Source of the DNA: Spirochaetota bacterium | Lineage (GTDB): Bacteria; Spirochaetota; UBA4802; UBA5368 | Length of the DNA stretch: 64,000 nt | NCBI GenBank assembly: GCA_004297825.1 | Contig: SCSX01000043.1 | Location: 1-64,000 of the forward strand | Direction: 5' to 3' | In this document: piece after piece, positions 50,833 to 62,109 of the stretch | How the letters are laid out: every line of letters starts with the position of its first letter | How positions within the stretch are numbered: position 1 is the stretch's first letter | Position numbers and translations under genes: made by a program | The notes under the pieces: model-generated | What the model was told of the DNA's origin: nothing | Databases searched by the model: none | Seen by the model: the letters and a program-made list of their open reading frames with translations, nothing else

Positions 50833-53000
50833 GGATAGCGCGCTTCATGGTGTCCAAGCCGGGCATGTTCGGCAACAGGCTGGTCGACCTGCCGGAGGGA
50901 TTGTCCGTGATTTACGGACGCAACGGCTCCGGGAAAAGCCTTGTCTCGCGCGCGCTGGTGGAAACGATCTGGGGTTGTCCCCGCGGCGGGGAGGTATTGA
51001 AAAACCAGGCATGGAGCGATCTCTATCTCGAGCTTGACGCGGAGAGCCGGGACGCGAGCTACCGGTACACGCGCAACAGCGACAAGCTCTACCAGATAAC
51101 CAGGCGCTCGGGGGGCGCGGAGACCGCGCTTTACCACGGACTTCCCTGCGACGATGCCGCGGGAACGGTATCCGACCGCGTGCTCGAAGGACTGGGCTCC
51201 GGGGACGCCGACAGGGCGTTATACGAAATCTACCTGCGGGTCGGATGCGCGGACTATATGGCGGCGTGCTTCATACCCTCGCCCACCGACGCGATGCAGA
51301 ACGGGGCCCCCCGGTACGAGAATCTGAAACCGCTGTTCCTGGACGACGCGTCGCGTTTCTACGCCCTCTACCGGCAGATCGTCGACCATTTCGGGACGGA
51401 GGACATGGATAAGAAGGTCCATAATCCTCTCATGAACGAGATCCTCCGGCACGAAATGCTCATCAAGGACGCGGATAAGAAGATACAGATACTCGACATG
51501 CAGCAGTCCAAGGGGGGCAAGCTCGCCAGGGAAAGAAGTATTCTCGACGAGGACCTCGCCTCGTCCGAGCGGACCACGAGGGATCTGGAGCACAGGAAGG
51601 AGCTGCTGGAAAAATCCCTCGCGGACATGGAGCAGCTTACCCTCCTGGAGTCCGAATTGCGCTCGTGCGCCGGGGAGCTGGGCGAACAGGAAACGCGGCG
51701 CCTGCAGATCGAACAGCTCGAATTCGAGATCAGGTCGCGGTTCCCCCAGTTCCGCGATTTTTCCGACACCAAGCGGCAGAATTTGAAAAAACTCCAGGAG
51801 ACGTACAGGGAGATCCGGGACGTACACGTCGCCCTCGACAAGTTTCACATGGACAGGTCGGGACGCGCCTGGCGGACCCACCTGTACGCGGGTGTCACGG
51901 TGTTTTCCGCCCTCACGCTCGCCTATCTGGTCCTCAGGGGAAATTTCGTCGCGCTTCCGGCCGGGGTCCGAGGCTACCTGACGGCCGTACTGCTGGGCGT
52001 TCCGCTCGCTTTTATCGGCTACCTCTACGCACGCTTCATGCTCGCCTTCCGGCGCTCATCGCTGGACGGCCTGTGGCAGAGAAAATCATCGATTGAAGGG
52101 AGGCTCGTGGTTATCCTGCGCGAGAACGAAATCGTACTGGAAGACCACAGGCTGGAGTCGATATACGAAATCCTGCTTCAATACTTCGAAGAATACGGCG
52201 ACTACACCGAAAAGCAGCTCGACCTCTTCAAGCTCCGTGAGGGTCTCCGGGACGACGCGTGGCGCGCGGAGCGGCAGGGACACGCGGCGGGCCTCGAATC
52301 CAGGCGCGCGGGCGCCAAGGCCGATCTTCATGAATCGCTCCGTTTCGCAGGGGTGCCCGACCCGGCGGCCGCGTCGGAGGATGCGATAAGCGAGTTGCTT
52401 GCGGTAACGGAGCGCGAGCTCGCCGCGGAGACCGGGCGGCGCGACGCGCTCATCCGGCAGCGCACGCAACTGGAGGAGGAAAGCGTGGTGAGCGGCGACT
52501 TCTCGGCGGAGCGGGGGGCGGCATCGGCGGAAAAGGAAAGGCTCCAGCACAAGCACCGGAAGCTTTGCGCGCACGGCGACGCGATGCGCTACATCCTTGG
52601 ATTATTCGTCGAGGTGATCGCGAAGAGGGAGGATGAGAGGCTGCACGCGCTGGTGGACTCCACGCTCGACAAGTTCAACCATATCACCGGCAACCAGTAC
52701 ATCACCGCGGTCGACCGGGATCAGGTGCGCCGGCTCATCACGAGCGGCGTCGAACCCGAGGGTTTATCGGCCCCCCTGGTCTATATCCTCGCCCTTTCGG
52801 TGAAGCTCGGCCTTTCCGACATGATGGTCGAGTCCGGGCTCGCCCTTCCGGTCATCGCGGACGACCCGTTCGTGTTCATGGACGACATGCGCGCGGAGAA
52901 ATTGAAATCGATCCTTCGCCACGCGGCCCGCACCCGGCAGGTGATCGTCTTCACCCAGAACAGCCACCACCTCGACCCCGACCGGAGGATCGAGCTTTAG
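50829..53000 (+). CDS. Membrane-anchored Rad50/SbcC/YhaN-like ATPase
   Basis: The protein has 723 residues, with a GTG start overlapping the upstream stop (GTGA). Walker A is GRNGSGKS (30-37). Long coiled-coil arms (about 205-345 and 420-600, for example SSERTTRDLEHRKELLEKSL) flank two transmembrane helices (about 350-405, VTVFSALTLAYLVL and YLTAVLLGVPLAFIGYLY). This is where Rad50 proteins have the CxxC zinc hook, which is absent. The C-terminal head has a signature-like GLSAPLVYILALSVKLGLSD and Walker B LPVIADDPFVFMDD, then FTQNSHHL. This matches the Bacillus YhaN style. It probably acts at the inner membrane on DNA ends with the phosphoesterase. Confidence 0.88.
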   Translation: MRIARFMVSKPGMFGNRLVDLPEGLSVIYGRNGSGKSLVSRALVETIWGCPRGGEVLKNQAWSDLYLELDAESRDASYRYTRNSDKLYQITRRSGGAETALYHGLPCDDAAGTVSDRVLEGLGSGDADRALYEIYLRVGCADYMAACFIPSPTDAMQNGAPRYENLKPLFLDDASRFYALYRQIVDHFGTEDMDKKVHNPLMNEILRHEMLIKDADKKIQILDMQQSKGGKLARERSILDEDLASSERTTRDLEHRKELLEKSLADMEQLTLLESELRSCAGELGEQETRRLQIEQLEFEIRSRFPQFRDFSDTKRQNLKKLQETYREIRDVHVALDKFHMDRSGRAWRTHLYAGVTVFSALTLAYLVLRGNFVALPAGVRGYLTAVLLGVPLAFIGYLYARFMLAFRRSSLDGLWQRKSSIEGRLVVILRENEIVLEDHRLESIYEILLQYFEEYGDYTEKQLDLFKLREGLRDDAWRAERQGHAAGLESRRAGAKADLHESLRFAGVPDPAAASEDAISELLAVTERELAAETGRRDALIRQRTQLEEESVVSGDFSAERGAASAEKERLQHKHRKLCAHGDAMRYILGLFVEVIAKREDERLHALVDSTLDKFNHITGNQYITAVDRDQVRRLITSGVEPEGLSAPLVYILALSVKLGLSDMMVESGLALPVIADDPFVFMDDMRAEKLKSILRHAARTRQVIVFTQNSHHLDPDRRIEL

Positions 53001-53003
53001 ACC

Positions 53004-53996
53004 ATGGACAAGAACGGTCAGCTCACCTTTTCCGACGACCCGCTGTTGCTCGGCATCAACGAGGCATACGAGCTCATCGAGCAGGGCGAGTTCGCCGCCG
53101 CGGTGAACAGGATCGATTCGCTCATGGGCCAGAACCCGGAGTACCCCGGACTGGCCGAGGCGTACCGCACGGCCAAGTTCTGGGCGAACCGCGCGGGCGA
53201 GGTGCGCCGCCTCGAGAAGGGAAAGCACACCGCGGATTTCCTCATGACCCAGTGGGAGGTCTTCAAGAAATACGCGGCGGAAAAGGGGATCGCCGATACG
53301 AACGCGTACCGGGCGGCGATGCGCCACGTGTTTTTTTCCGCCTCCGAAAATTACAAGGCCGCGTTCCAGGGACAGGAGAGCACCGCGGACAACTTCGATC
53401 TCCTCATGAACCTGGGGCTTTGTTTTCTCACCCTGGGCGAATACAAGCATACGATAGAGACGCTCGAATACGCGAGGAGCTCGTACCGTTCGAGCGCGAA
53501 GCTCCTCGCCATTCTCGGGGAGGCGTACTTCCACGCGCAGGAGATCCCGAAGTCCCTCCTGCTTTTCCGCGAGGCATTCTTTCTCAACCCTTCGGAAATC
53601 GACATGGTCTTATTGAAATGCACGCCGATCACGGACCTCACGCTCATCGTGGCGGAGCGGCGTCCCGACGCGATCGACCCGCGCGAATGGATACCCGTCT
53701 ACGGGCATACCGAGGACGTGTTCTACGTGAAGCGCCAGCTCAACAGCCAGCAGGTGGAGACCATCAAGCGGGAGATATACAGCCTGGAAAAAAATTTCCA
53801 GGGGCTGGGGCCCGAAAAGGTGCGCGGCACCAATATCACGCCGCGCCTCATTACCAAGTACCTCTGGATGCTGGATTATTACGAGTTCCAGCACTACGAT
53901 TTCGACAACATGAGGGAGATACGCGCGCGCCTGCTCCAGATCGACAAGGAGCTGTTCGAGGAATACTTCAAGCGCGCGAAGAAGCCGCACCCCTAA
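53004..53996 (+). CDS. TPR-like protein of the SbcCD-like operon
   Basis: The protein has 330 residues and starts three bases after the ATPase stop. Helical repeats in TPR style are visible: GINEAYELIEQGEFAAAVNR, LLMNLGLCFLTLGEYKHTIE, LLAILGEAYFHAQEIPKSLL. The C-terminal third differs (WIPVYGHTEDVFYVKRQLNS, ITKYLWMLDYYEFQHYDF) and resembles spirochaetal TPR proteins of unknown function. It is presumably a scaffold; operon context suggests a link to the membrane Rad50-like complex. Its stop overlaps the convergent gene by 4 bases. Confidence 0.82.
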   Translation: MDKNGQLTFSDDPLLLGINEAYELIEQGEFAAAVNRIDSLMGQNPEYPGLAEAYRTAKFWANRAGEVRRLEKGKHTADFLMTQWEVFKKYAAEKGIADTNAYRAAMRHVFFSASENYKAAFQGQESTADNFDLLMNLGLCFLTLGEYKHTIETLEYARSSYRSSAKLLAILGEAYFHAQEIPKSLLLFREAFFLNPSEIDMVLLKCTPITDLTLIVAERRPDAIDPREWIPVYGHTEDVFYVKRQLNSQQVETIKREIYSLEKNFQGLGPEKVRGTNITPRLITKYLWMLDYYEFQHYDFDNMREIRARLLQIDKELFEEYFKRAKKPHP

Positions 53997-55363
53997 AGGA
54001 TAACGCTTACCCCCGCGCGCATCTGGAGATCGCGCTCAAGGCTTACATTTCCCGCGACCCAGCCTTCGCTCTTCGCACCGCATTCCATATAGAGCTCCAA
54101 CCTCTCCGCGACGGGCACGTCGACGCCTGCGATGAACTCCCCGCCGGGCCGGTTCCGGTTTCCGCGAAACATCTGGTCCTCCGGCTGAATCCAGGCACCC
54201 AGGGTCGCGTTCAGGTAGGCACGATTCCCGAAGAGCGCAACGGGCCGGCGCACCAGCGCGGCGTGGAGGCCCGGCATCGCGCCGCGGCGGTTCGCGTACG
54301 CGTGCGCCGTTATGTGAAGCTTCTCGGCCCGCCGCATGAGAAACAGGTTTGCGTCGATCGTGTAGCCGAAGGGCGTGAGATGGTGCACCGCGGCGAAATT
54401 CCAGAAGAAACGATCGCCGCCAAAGGGGCTCTCGGACCCGAAATAATCGACGCCCAGGAGCTGGGGCGAGATGAAATTGATGAGCGCGAGTTTTCCCTGA
54501 AGCCGCAGGTAGCGCCGCTCGTCGCCGGTAAGATCGGAATATTTTATGTAGCGGTCGATCCCGACGCCCGACGGGTGGGTTCCGCGCGCGGCGTAGGGCT
54601 CGTCCGGCCGGAACAGGTCGTACACCCAGGCGGTGAAATCGAGCCCGGTGAAGTCACGCCGTGCCACGTCCGTCCCGTCCTCACGGTTCATCTGGTCCGT
54701 GAACCTGGTCGCGTCCGGGGTCCCGCACATGTACACGTAATACCATGAGTTGATGAGGCTGAACCACCAGTAAAGGCTGTCAAGGCCCAGCCGGCGTCCC
54801 TCGAAAAAGCTGTCGCGCCGCATGAGCGTGGCAAGCTCGATTTCCGCCTCGTTGCCCGCCGCGGACAAGCGCACGAATTCGGCCGGGTGCCGGTCCTTGA
54901 GCCGGACGAGGTCCGCGTCCCGCACATGGCTCACCGCGATGGATTCCGCGAACAGGTCGAATTTATACACGTCGTCGAAGCTCGCGATCCCGCGGTTCGT
55001 CATTACGGCGCGATGCCATTCCTCGTGCACCCACGCGCTTCCGCCGGGCAGAGTGAAGAATAAAAAATCGAATACCGCGAGCCCGAAGAATTCGGTCCAC
55101 CGGCCCTGAGGCAGAAGCATGCTGGAAAGCGCCGAATGGGCCGCCTGCGCCGCGTCCTTTGACAGATAGAGCGACTGGTTCATCGAGGGAAAAGAATATC
55201 CGTCCGCGTAATTGAACGGGACATCGACGAGGGGAATGCGCAGGACCAGGCCGCGGAAATCCTCCGGGCTTTCCGTTCCCGAAGCCGGTTCAACGGCGTA
55301 TGCGCCTGCGGCGCCGATATACAATGTTGTAAGTATTAGAACGCCCGTGATAAGTCGCACCAT
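53993..55363 (-). CDS. Exported barrel-like protein with an HEXXH motif
   Basis: The protein has 456 residues with a signal peptide (residues 1-24, ITGVLILTTLYIGAAGAYA). Residues 91-120 combine a hydrophobic run (EFFGLAVFDFLFFTLPGGSA) with WVHEEWHRAVM, a match to the zinc-metalloprotease HEXXH motif (His113, Glu114, His117). The C-terminal half is Tyr/Phe/Gly-rich with barrel-like strands (NFAAVHHLTPFGYTIDANLF, LNATLGAWIQPEDQMF, RLELYMECGAKSEGWV) and ends MRAGVSVIL, like an outer-membrane C-terminal strand. The motif could be chance, but its setting after a hydrophobic segment is suggestive. No named family recognised. Confidence 0.78.
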   Translation of the reverse strand: MVRLITGVLILTTLYIGAAGAYAVEPASGTESPEDFRGLVLRIPLVDVPFNYADGYSFPSMNQSLYLSKDAAQAAHSALSSMLLPQGRWTEFFGLAVFDFLFFTLPGGSAWVHEEWHRAVMTNRGIASFDDVYKFDLFAESIAVSHVRDADLVRLKDRHPAEFVRLSAAGNEAEIELATLMRRDSFFEGRRLGLDSLYWWFSLINSWYYVYMCGTPDATRFTDQMNREDGTDVARRDFTGLDFTAWVYDLFRPDEPYAARGTHPSGVGIDRYIKYSDLTGDERRYLRLQGKLALINFISPQLLGVDYFGSESPFGGDRFFWNFAAVHHLTPFGYTIDANLFLMRRAEKLHITAHAYANRRGAMPGLHAALVRRPVALFGNRAYLNATLGAWIQPEDQMFRGNRNRPGGEFIAGVDVPVAERLELYMECGAKSEGWVAGNVSLERDLQMRAGVSVIL

Positions 55364-55721
55364 TCCATCATCCGGTAATCGAGGGATTTCCGCCTTAATC
55401 GATCGATAATGGCCCTGCTAAGCGGCGCAAAGATCGATTCGTGGACGCAGCCATTGCAGTATCGTTCCATCTTCCGGAATTATATGCAAGATTAAAACAA
55501 TACATGGTGCCCTGAAGCCTGTATCCCGGCGGCCGATCTTCCGAAATGCAAAATCCTGAGAATAGCGCGCGCTGTCCCCGATCCTGAGTGGCACACGCCG
55601 CACTAAAATTGCTTGCCAATTCAGACAGTGCATACTATTCGGCTTGAATCCGCTCCCGGGCCTGGGCCGAACAGCTCGATAATACCCGGCTGATATTAAA
55701 AGGCAAAGATTCCCGAAACGC
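55364..55721. other. Divergent intergenic region, nothing recognised
   Basis: About 360 bases lie between the HEXXH barrel gene (minus) and the M23 peptidase gene (plus). Two minus-strand frames here lack ribosome sites and family resemblance and are probably chance. It is moderately AT-rich around 55440-55510. No hairpin, repeat or RNA gene was identified. Confidence 0.4.
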
Positions 55722-56294
55722 ATGTTACTTGGCATGATAAGGGCGATCGTTCTCGGATTCATACAATCGATCGCGTCCCGCAAAAAAAAAGCTCGTGTCC
55801 CCGCGCTCATATTCCTGTGCGCACTCTGGGTTTACGCGTGCCCTGAAAAAACAATCATACCCGTCCTGGGGGCCCAGCCCTACGACTGGAACCCCTACCT
55901 GTTCTGGGATTGCCCCTGGTGCACCGCGGAAGAGAAACACAAGGGGATCGACATTATCAAGCACTACGGCACCCCCGTGCTTGCGGCGACGCATGGACTG
56001 GTTATCTATTCCGGCAGCCTGGGGAAATACGGGGAGGCCATGCTGGTGCTCAGCCCCAAGCTCCGGGTTCACCTGTACGGGCATCTCAGCGTGCGCAGGC
56101 GCTTCCACTTGCCCGTCGTATGCCGCGGATCGGTGATCGGCGCGGTGGGCAACACCGGCACCTCGGACTGCCCGCACCTCCATTACACGATCTTCAGCAT
56201 ACTACCGCATTTCTGGCTCTGGGAGCGGGAAAATCGCGGATGGCTGAAGATGTTCTATCTGAACCCGCATACCGTATTGATGCAGGGGTACTAG
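55722..56294 (+). CDS. M23 (LytM-type) peptidase, membrane-anchored or lipoprotein
   Basis: The protein has 190 residues; a start at 55734 is equally possible. A basic lead (RKKKARVP) and hydrophobic segment end in WVYAC (Cys40), which may be a lipobox. The LytM zinc site is complete: HKGID (His73, Asp77), HLYGHLS (His117, His121) and PHLHYTIF (His152, His154). This is the pattern of active lysostaphin-type endopeptidases cutting peptidoglycan cross-links. It lacks LysM or coiled-coil domains. No neighbour in the same direction suggests a specific division or lytic role. Confidence 0.88.
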   Translation: MLLGMIRAIVLGFIQSIASRKKKARVPALIFLCALWVYACPEKTIIPVLGAQPYDWNPYLFWDCPWCTAEEKHKGIDIIKHYGTPVLAATHGLVIYSGSLGKYGEAMLVLSPKLRVHLYGHLSVRRRFHLPVVCRGSVIGAVGNTGTSDCPHLHYTIFSILPHFWLWERENRGWLKMFYLNPHTVLMQGY

Positions 56295-56319
56295 CCGGCC
56301 CCGGAATACGCGGGGCGCA

Positions 56320-56348
56320 GATATTACCTGTGGCATAACTATGCATTC
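56320..56348 (+). repeat. 29-bp direct repeat, copy 1
   Basis: GATATTACCTGTGGCATAAC then TATGCATTC. It contains the dyad GCATA-ac-TATGC. A second copy with few mismatches lies 72 bases downstream; both are upstream of the lipoprotein gene at 56569 and could be binding sites. Confidence 0.7.
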
Positions 56349-56391
56349 ATTCAGGTGAGCACGCGCTCTTTCAGGAAGTCCTGTGGGTGCT

Positions 56392-56420
56392 GATATTACC
56401 CCAGGCATAACTATGCATCC
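56392..56420 (+). repeat. 29-bp direct repeat, copy 2
   Basis: GATATTACCCCAGGCATAAC then TATGCATCC. It has the same dyad as copy 1 at 56320; the copies differ mainly in the four bases before GGCATAAC. Confidence 0.7.
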
Positions 56421-56523
56421 CCCGCGATACGATCCGGCATCCTGTTCAGGGGAGCGCCCACCGGGATGCCCCGCCACCGGACCGAATACCCTAAAACACC
56501 CCGCCCCGGGCCCGATATTTTTA

Positions 56524-56552
56524 TTGACTCCCCGACACCATGATACCATACT
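56524..56552 (+). promoter_or_regulatory. Candidate sigma-70 promoter
   Basis: TTGACT and CATACT are separated by 17 bases. A transcript would begin around 56559, only about 10 bases before the first in-frame ATG of the lipoprotein gene (56569), giving a very short leader. Confidence 0.45.
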
Positions 56553-56568
56553 TATATACAGTGAAAAT

Positions 56569-57579
56569 ATGAGAACCGATATGCATAGAAGAATTGCCTT
56601 CCTGATTGTTCCATTCCTGATGGCCGGCCTGCTCTACGGTTGCGACCGGATCGGGTTGTTCGACATGGCGAAAAACGGCGTGGATCTCGTGTACTCGATG
56701 GGCTTCAGCACGACCACCATGCTCGATATCGCCCGGCCGGGTTATCATAAGCAAATCGACACCATGACCAGTATTGTTCCTACCATGATCGGGGCGGGTG
56801 GCAGTACCGTTTTTGCGGTAGTCGGGGGCACATCCGTGTGGACCCATTCCGATGGGTATTCATCATGGGCTGCTCTGGGCGGTCCCAACCCGCCAAGTAA
56901 CGTATATTATCTGTCGGATAGCAACGGGGAAGTGCTTCTTCTGGGCGATTGGAGCGGCGCCATATACCTTTGCAGGCTTCATGAGGACAGCTTCCAGAAA
57001 GCCGATCCATTCGAAGACAGGGAAGATTTAACTTCTCTCCTGGGCACGTATTCCCCATTTTTTATGTTTAAGGCGGCCGGGAGTGAAAGCGTCTACCTTA
57101 TAACACTTGATGTATCAAATTCCATAAAGATATTCGGCATATCCGGCGGAAGCATTACGGAAATACTCACGAATGCGCTCACTGGTCCACCCAGCAGTAT
57201 CAATTCCGCGGGTAAGAAGGGCGGGTATTTCTACATGCTCGACGCCGGCCAAACACTCTATAAAATGAGCGCATCGACACCAAACGCCCAGGAATTTGGC
57301 CCAACAGGTATAACATCCCTTGCGGTAACCGAGTCGGGATTTTATGGGTTCATCGCAAGCGCCGACGGGCATTTTTCTAAAATCACGGACCCCACTTTCA
57401 TGACCACAACGGAAATCCGCGTATTCATCGGCGCCTCCGACGGTGAAGTTCTCCCCTTTGACGGGGACGGGGTCGCCATTCGTTTGTCCGGCGGCACCGA
57501 GCAAGGCGTGTGGATATACCAAGACGGCGACTACAAGCATATCATATCCGGCATAAGCAACGCAATGTACGTTCGTTAA
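56569..57579 (+). CDS. Putative lipoprotein, unknown function
   Basis: The protein has about 336 residues; ATGs at 56569 and 56581 are both possible, and neither has a strong ribosome site. The signal peptide ends in a lipobox (LMAGLLYGC). The mature part is Gly/Ser/Thr-rich with repeated strand patterns (GAGGSTVFAVVGGTSVWTHS, NGEVLLLGDWSGAIYLCRL, KKGGYFYMLDAGQTLYKMS, EQGVWIYQDGDYKHIISGI). This is the look of a beta-propeller with about six blades. No named family was recognised. It is preceded by a candidate promoter and two 29-bp repeats, and followed by a very strong hairpin, so it is a single-gene unit. Confidence 0.8.
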   Translation: MRTDMHRRIAFLIVPFLMAGLLYGCDRIGLFDMAKNGVDLVYSMGFSTTTMLDIARPGYHKQIDTMTSIVPTMIGAGGSTVFAVVGGTSVWTHSDGYSSWAALGGPNPPSNVYYLSDSNGEVLLLGDWSGAIYLCRLHEDSFQKADPFEDREDLTSLLGTYSPFFMFKAAGSESVYLITLDVSNSIKIFGISGGSITEILTNALTGPPSSINSAGKKGGYFYMLDAGQTLYKMSASTPNAQEFGPTGITSLAVTESGFYGFIASADGHFSKITDPTFMTTTEIRVFIGASDGEVLPFDGDGVAIRLSGGTEQGVWIYQDGDYKHIISGISNAMYVR

Positions 57580-57598
57580 GCGCTCCTTGACATTGATC

Positions 57599-57644
57599 GG
57601 GGAAGACGAAGGCGCGCAAGCGTTTGCGCGCCTTCGTCTTCCCC
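57599..57644. terminator. 21-bp perfect hairpin
   Basis: GGGGAAGACGAAGGCGCGCA plus A pairs with its exact complement across a 4-base loop (GCGT). It lies 20 bases after the lipoprotein stop and before the valS promoter. It lacks a T-run but is by far the strongest stem in the window, so it is very probably a terminator. Confidence 0.7.
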
Positions 57645-57686
57645 GCATGCGCCCGTCCGCGCATCGGACCCCCCGCCAAAAACTGT

Positions 57687-57716
57687 TTGACACCCCACCC
57701 GGCCCGATCGAATGAT
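57687..57716 (+). promoter_or_regulatory. Candidate sigma-70 promoter of valS
   Basis: A perfect TTGACA at 57687-57692 is followed after 18 bases by AATGAT (57711-57716). It lies about 50 bases before the valS start. No T-box-like leader is present in the short remaining space. Confidence 0.55.
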
Positions 57717-57768
57717 TAACGGCGCCGCGGCATCGTCCGGGCGCGAAAACCGTACAAGGACCTGAGCC

Positions 57769-60405
<2,637 letters not shown>

Positions 60406-60427
60406 CGGGAATAGAACTGGCGGGACA

Positions 60428-60844
60428 ATGATATCGTTCGATCTTGAGTGTGAGTCCGGACATCGCTTCGAGGGAAGCTTCAGGGACTACGAGGCCTACG
60501 CCGGGCAGTTGGAGCGAAAACTCGTGCGCTGTCCCCTGTGCGACAGCCCCGACGTAAAACGCCTCTTTACCGGATGCTCCGTCCAGGCCCGGCCCGCCGG
60601 GCCGCTCAAACCGGCCGATCCTTCGCAGAACATCTTCGCGATGCTCCGGCGCATGGAGCGATTCGTGAAGGAAAACTTCGATCACGTGGGAAGGGATTTC
60701 GCGGAAACCGCGCGCGCCATTCATTACGGCCAGGAACCGGAGCGCGGCATCTACGGCGAATCCACCGTACAGGAAATGAAGGAGCTGCACGAAGAGGGCA
60801 TCGGCGTGCTCCCCCTTCCGGACGTGAACAAGATCGAGAACTAA
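60428..60844 (+). CDS. DUF1178 family protein
   Basis: The protein has 138 residues. The N-terminus is ISFDLECESGHRFEGSF, followed by a CPLCDSPDVKRL zinc-ribbon-like pair and a helical end (GRDFAETARAIHYGQEPERG, IYGESTVQEMKELHEEGIGV, LPLPDV). These are the conserved blocks of DUF1178. It is cytosolic, of unknown function. It is 22 bases downstream of valS on the same strand. Confidence 0.92.
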   Translation: MISFDLECESGHRFEGSFRDYEAYAGQLERKLVRCPLCDSPDVKRLFTGCSVQARPAGPLKPADPSQNIFAMLRRMERFVKENFDHVGRDFAETARAIHYGQEPERGIYGESTVQEMKELHEEGIGVLPLPDVNKIEN

Positions 60845-60962
60845 CCGGCACACTGCCCGTACCTAAATAATCGGTAATTGCAGTCTCATTGCGCGTCATG
60901 CCCGGTAGTCTGATTATTAACTATGCCGCTCGAAAATCCACCATTGTTATCGAGGAATACAC

Positions 60963-62054
60963 GTGAACAACAAGGAACCCTGGCTCGCGGTGAATCTCTC
61001 AATGCTTTTTCCCGGTTTCGGCCAACTCTACTCTGGAAAGGCGTTAAAGGGATATATCCTGATTACGATCGAGGCCGCGCTGATTGTTTCCACGGTGGCG
61101 TTATGGGTACAGGGATCACTGGGGGGATTTTTAACCGGCTTCGGCGGCAGTATCCTACTCGTGTGGAATCTTTTCGATGCGCATTCCAGTTCCCGTTCAG
61201 GAAATGAAGACTCGTTCGAGACATCGAGGAAGGCGGGTAAGGATGCCTGGCTGGGCATTTTCCTCACTCGAATACTTCCCGGGCTTGGACATTTTTACAT
61301 GGGCCAGGCCGTACGGGGTTGTGCGGTGCTCGTCCTGTACATCGCCATGAATTATGCCTTAGTGCTCCTTTCGGGAAGTGTAGCCGGCGCGATCCTGGGG
61401 TTGGCCGCCAGCATCGCATATTTAGCTGCTGCGTGCTGTTTGCTTTATATTACCGAAAAAAATCCCCTGAGATACCCCCTGCTTCATATCAAATATTTCA
61501 TTGCGGGCATGTCGATAGTCACAATCATTACATTTTCCGGAGCGCTCCTGGTCCGTACGTACATCATCCAGGCCTATACCCTGCCTACCGGCTCGATGGA
61601 GGATACGCTCCTGACCGGGGACCATTTTATCATGGAAAAACTCTCGTACAATAACGTCGATTCGACGGACCCCGGCCGCGGCATCGGGCACGGCGATATT
61701 ATCGTATTCACGCCTCCGGGAACTCCCGTACAGGAACATGTAAAAAGATGTATTGCGGTTCCCGGGGATATCGTGTCGATCAAAAATGGGGAAGTTTTCC
61801 TGAACGGCGCCAAACTGGAAGAGCCCTACGCCAAGGGCGAAACTACGTATTCCGGAATTGAAGCCGGACGCATCGAGGGGACCGTCCCCCAGGGAAAGAT
61901 CGTCGTGCTCGGCGACAATCGAAGGAATTCGCTGGACAGCAGGGGATTCGGATATGTGCCCGTGGAAAATGTCACCGGCCGGGTGATACTCCTGTATTGG
62001 AATACCAGGCAGATTCTAAAAATGGATTTTTCCAGGATCGGCAAGGTCCGGTAG
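60963..62054 (+). CDS. lepB: Signal peptidase I with an extra N-terminal membrane half
   Basis: The protein has 363 residues, with a GTG start and GAGGAA six bases upstream. The C-terminal half is a standard type I signal peptidase: catalytic Ser211 (LPTGSMEDTLLTGDH), Lys261 (EHVKRCIAVPGD) and the late GDNRRNSLDSRGFG box. Unusually, residues 1-180 carry two copies of a small membrane module, each with a P-G-x-G-x-x-Y-x-G-x-x-x-x-G core (PGFGQLYSGKALKG and PGLGHFYMGQAVRG) followed by hydrophobic helices, resembling TM2/DUF5683-type domains. The enzyme cleaves exported preproteins at the inner membrane. The extra half may regulate it or recruit substrates. Confidence 0.94.
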   Translation: MNNKEPWLAVNLSMLFPGFGQLYSGKALKGYILITIEAALIVSTVALWVQGSLGGFLTGFGGSILLVWNLFDAHSSSRSGNEDSFETSRKAGKDAWLGIFLTRILPGLGHFYMGQAVRGCAVLVLYIAMNYALVLLSGSVAGAILGLAASIAYLAAACCLLYITEKNPLRYPLLHIKYFIAGMSIVTIITFSGALLVRTYIIQAYTLPTGSMEDTLLTGDHFIMEKLSYNNVDSTDPGRGIGHGDIIVFTPPGTPVQEHVKRCIAVPGDIVSIKNGEVFLNGAKLEEPYAKGETTYSGIEAGRIEGTVPQGKIVVLGDNRRNSLDSRGFGYVPVENVTGRVILLYWNTRQILKMDFSRIGKVR

Positions 62055-62109
62055 AACCTAAAAGGCGCGGGGGCCGATACGCAATGCGCCGGACCCGCGC
62101 GCCCCTCGC

